This document shows, piece by piece, positions 33,669 through 35,212 of a DNA stretch of 35,212 bases. A program made the translations under genes and the position numbers. Each line of letters starts with the position of its first letter. Positions within the stretch are counted from its first letter, which is position 1. Source of the DNA: Planctomycetota bacterium. Its GTDB lineage: Bacteria; Planctomycetota; UBA1135; GCA-002686595. The notes beneath the pieces were generated by a model that did not search any database, had not been told where the DNA came from, and saw only the letters and a program-made list of their open reading frames with translations. The stretch spans positions 1 through 35,212 of the forward strand of contig JALWOP010000460.1 in assembly GCA_027083445.1 (NCBI GenBank). The letters run 5' to 3'.

Positions 33669-33689
33669 GCAAGGTACCTGCTACCTTGC
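33669..33689. promoter_or_regulatory. Palindromic bidirectional promoter candidate
   Basis: GCAAGGTA and TACCTTGC (33669-33676, 33682-33689) form a perfect inverted repeat around CCTGC. Each arm supplies TACCTT on its outgoing strand: 6 nt before the GTG at 33694 (plus) and 7 nt before the GTG at 33663 (minus). The whole gap between the two genes is only 30 bp, so one small region must serve both. It could also be a regulator's operator; these are not exclusive. Confidence 0.55.
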
Positions 33690-33693
33690 TCCT

Positions 33694-34938
33694 GTGCGCT
33701 TCCTGCTCCCTTTCCTCCTTCCGATTCCCCTCTGCGCCGGCTGCGGCGACGCCGCCCCCCCTCCCAAGCCACCGCCGGTGGAGGGGGGCTGGGTCGAGGG
33801 CCGCCAGGGGCTGTGGACCCTGGCGCGACCCGAACCCGCCCGGGACATCGCGGCCCTCGGCTACGCATCGGGTTGGGAAGGAGCGCCCCCCGAGAGCGGC
33901 GTCCTCATCCATCGACCCGAGAAGTGCGCAGGCGGCCTCAACCTGTACAGCTCGGGCCATGCAGCCGAGGCGCGGTTGATCGACATGCAGGGCAAGCTGC
34001 GGCACCGCTGGGCCCTGGCCTATGCCGACCTGCCGAACGCCCCTCCCCTCGACGATGAGTCAGAGCTCTGCTGGCGACGGGTGCGCCTGCTCCCCGATGG
34101 CGACCTGCTCGCCATCCACGGCGGTCGCGCTCTGGTACGTCTCGACCGGGACTCGCACCTCCGTTGGCTCTTCCCCGAGCGCGTCCATCACGATGTGACG
34201 GTAGACGCCGAGGGACGTATCTGGACCCTGGTGCGGCGCGAGCGCATCGAGGAACGTCTTTCCAGCCGCGAAGCGATCATCGACGACGAGCTGGTCGCCC
34301 TCTCACCCGAGGGCCGAGTCTTGGAGCGTATCTCGATCACCAGGGCTCTACTCGATTCCCCCTGGGCTCGGCTCCTGCCCCACTCGGGGGGTGAGCTCCT
34401 GCACACCAACGCCCTCTCCTTCCTGAAGGGAACCAGCGGCGTGCACGGCCTGGAAGCGGGCAAGCTCCTGCTCTGCGCACGCAACCTCGATCTCTGTTTC
34501 GCCCTCGATCCCCTCCGGCGCCAGGTCACCTGGGCCCGCGCCGGACTGGGGCGCATGCCCCACGATCCCCGGGAGCTCGACAACGGTCACATTCTGCTCT
34601 TCGACAACCTGGGAGCCTCGAATGCGCGCGACGGGCTGGCCTCACGCCTGATCGAGTTCCTGCCGGGAAGCGGCGAGCTGGTCTGGGAGTGGCGAGCCGA
34701 CCCGCCGAGCGCCTTCTTCAGCCGCTTCTGCGGGACGGCCCAGCGCTTGGCCGGGGGCGATACCCTGGTGACCGAGACCGGGGCGGGACGCGCCTTCGAA
34801 CTCAGTCCCGAGGGAGAGGTGGTCTGGCTCTTCCAGAGCCCCCATCGGGCCGGAAGCGAAGATGAACTGGTCGCCGCCCTCTTCGCCGTCGAGCGCATCG
34901 ACGAGGACGCGGTCGCGGGTTGGCTCGAGGGAAAGTAG
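33694..34938 (+). CDS. Arylsulfotransferase-like (ASST-family) lipoprotein
   Basis: A 414-residue protein from a GTG start, with a hydrophobic N-terminus ending LCAGC, which suggests a lipoprotein though the -3 residue is not typical. Repeating strand motifs around G-x-L and D-G-x (LLPDGDLLAIHGGRALVRLD, RIWTLVRRERIEE, MPHDPRELDNGHILLFDNLG, LAGGDTLVTETGAGRAFELS, EGEVVWLFQSPHRAG) give a beta-propeller like that of the arylsulfotransferase (ASST/PF14269) group. These proteins were first described as sulfate-transfer enzymes; many members have unknown roles. The upstream divergent gene encodes an acyltransferase, 30 bp away. Confidence 0.85.
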   Translation: MRFLLPFLLPIPLCAGCGDAAPPPKPPPVEGGWVEGRQGLWTLARPEPARDIAALGYASGWEGAPPESGVLIHRPEKCAGGLNLYSSGHAAEARLIDMQGKLRHRWALAYADLPNAPPLDDESELCWRRVRLLPDGDLLAIHGGRALVRLDRDSHLRWLFPERVHHDVTVDAEGRIWTLVRRERIEERLSSREAIIDDELVALSPEGRVLERISITRALLDSPWARLLPHSGGELLHTNALSFLKGTSGVHGLEAGKLLLCARNLDLCFALDPLRRQVTWARAGLGRMPHDPRELDNGHILLFDNLGASNARDGLASRLIEFLPGSGELVWEWRADPPSAFFSRFCGTAQRLAGGDTLVTETGAGRAFELSPEGEVVWLFQSPHRAGSEDELVAALFAVERIDEDAVAGWLEGK

Positions 34939-34949
34939 GCTCGCGGGAG

Positions 34950-35212
34950 ATGGATGCCCCCCCCCAAGCGGAGCCCGCCCGGGCAGCTCGACCCGAGGGC
35001 GAGCTTTCCGCCGGGTGGCAGCGACTCGTCCCGCTCCTGCTCTTCTTCCTCGCCCTCGCCGTACGCCTGGCCTACCTGGCCGAGATCCGCAGCGAGCCCG
35101 ACTTCGCCAGCCCGCTGGTCGACGCGGGCTATCACGACTACTGGGCCTGGGGCATCGCCTCGGGGAAGTGGGAACTGCCGGAGGGGGTGGGCGTGGACCC
35201 CGAGATCGCCCA
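34950..35212 (+). CDS. GT39-like integral-membrane glycosyltransferase, N-terminal part (cut by window end)
   Basis: An ATG 12 bp after the stop of the ASST-like gene opens a frame that runs to the window end (about 87 residues). After a charged N-terminus (MDAPPQAEPARAARPEGE), a membrane helix RLVPLLLFFLALAVRLAYLA is followed by SPLVDAGYHDYWAWGIASGK. This layout of a helix, then an acidic Asp-Ala/Gly-x-x-x-D/Y-x-W-A loop, matches the first extracytoplasmic loop of GT-C enzymes such as GT39/ArnT-like proteins. Only the start is seen, so the call is tentative. It is likely co-transcribed with the preceding gene. Confidence 0.6.
   Translation, partial: MDAPPQAEPARAARPEGELSAGWQRLVPLLLFFLALAVRLAYLAEIRSEPDFASPLVDAGYHDYWAWGIASGKWELPEGVGVDPEIA

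Noticed and set aside
32314-33693. Long plus-strand frame upstream of the ASST-like protein
   Set aside because: Antisense to the unknown protein and the acyltransferase, both with better coding features; the lipoprotein signal begins at 33694.

Overview
The window is GC-rich bacterial chromosome that reads best as Planctomycetota, probably one of the high-GC lineages outside the classical Pirellula/Planctomyces groups. This placement is inferred from gene content: a PSCyt1-type planctomycete cytochrome c fused to LRR and YHS-like domains, a formylglycine-type sulfatase next to large secreted beta-helix proteins, a Tat-exported TIM-barrel 'sugar isomerase', futalosine-route menaquinone genes and many lipoprotein or secreted proteins. 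No 16S rRNA or conserved marker is present, so the placement is tentative.

Layout. 1-1.1 kb: MarR regulator and SRPBCC protein in one unit with an operator against the start codon. 1.2-3.8 kb: a lower-GC orphan gene, nested IS256 and IS3 relics, then a tRNA-Gly(CCC) on the minus strand with a clear promoter. 4.1-6.2 kb: RRM RNA-binding protein, small methyltransferase and a membrane fatty-acid desaturase. 6.2-11.2 kb: a sulfatase divergent from two tandem secreted beta-helix paralogues. 11.3-15.1 kb: mqnC-mqnE (menaquinone by the futalosine route) followed by an alkaline-phosphatase-superfamily lipoprotein. 15.1-20.7 kb: cytochrome/LRR/YHS fusion, YfcE-like phosphodiesterase, an M1-like protein lacking the catalytic Glu, a GT87-like membrane protein and an RluA-type pseudouridine synthase. 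20.8-24.4 kb: a Cys/Lys/Ala-rich repeat protein, an HtrA-like protease, mqnA and a translationally coupled zinc-ribbon microprotein. 24.4-29.7 kb: a DNA topoisomerase VI operon (top6B, a 42-residue membrane protein, top6A), a secreted VWA protein and a SlyD-type isomerase. 29.7-35.2 kb: a repeat-rich intergenic block, thioredoxin-like protein, TIM-barrel protein, an Ala/Gly-rich unknown, an acyltransferase-3 protein, an arylsulfotransferase-like protein and the start of a GT39-like membrane protein cut by the window end.

The window looks mainly like core chromosome with one small mobile scar near the tRNA. The most unusual points are the bacterial topoisomerase VI operon with lysine-rich tails on both subunits and a membrane microprotein between them; a repeated arrangement of a TANNNT -10-like hexamer 6-9 nt before start codons without a Shine-Dalgarno, which predicts leaderless mRNAs; an M1-family protein with HQLAH in place of HExxH; a secreted 61-residue Cys/Lys/Ala repeat protein; and a palindrome that could act as a two-way promoter between divergent genes.
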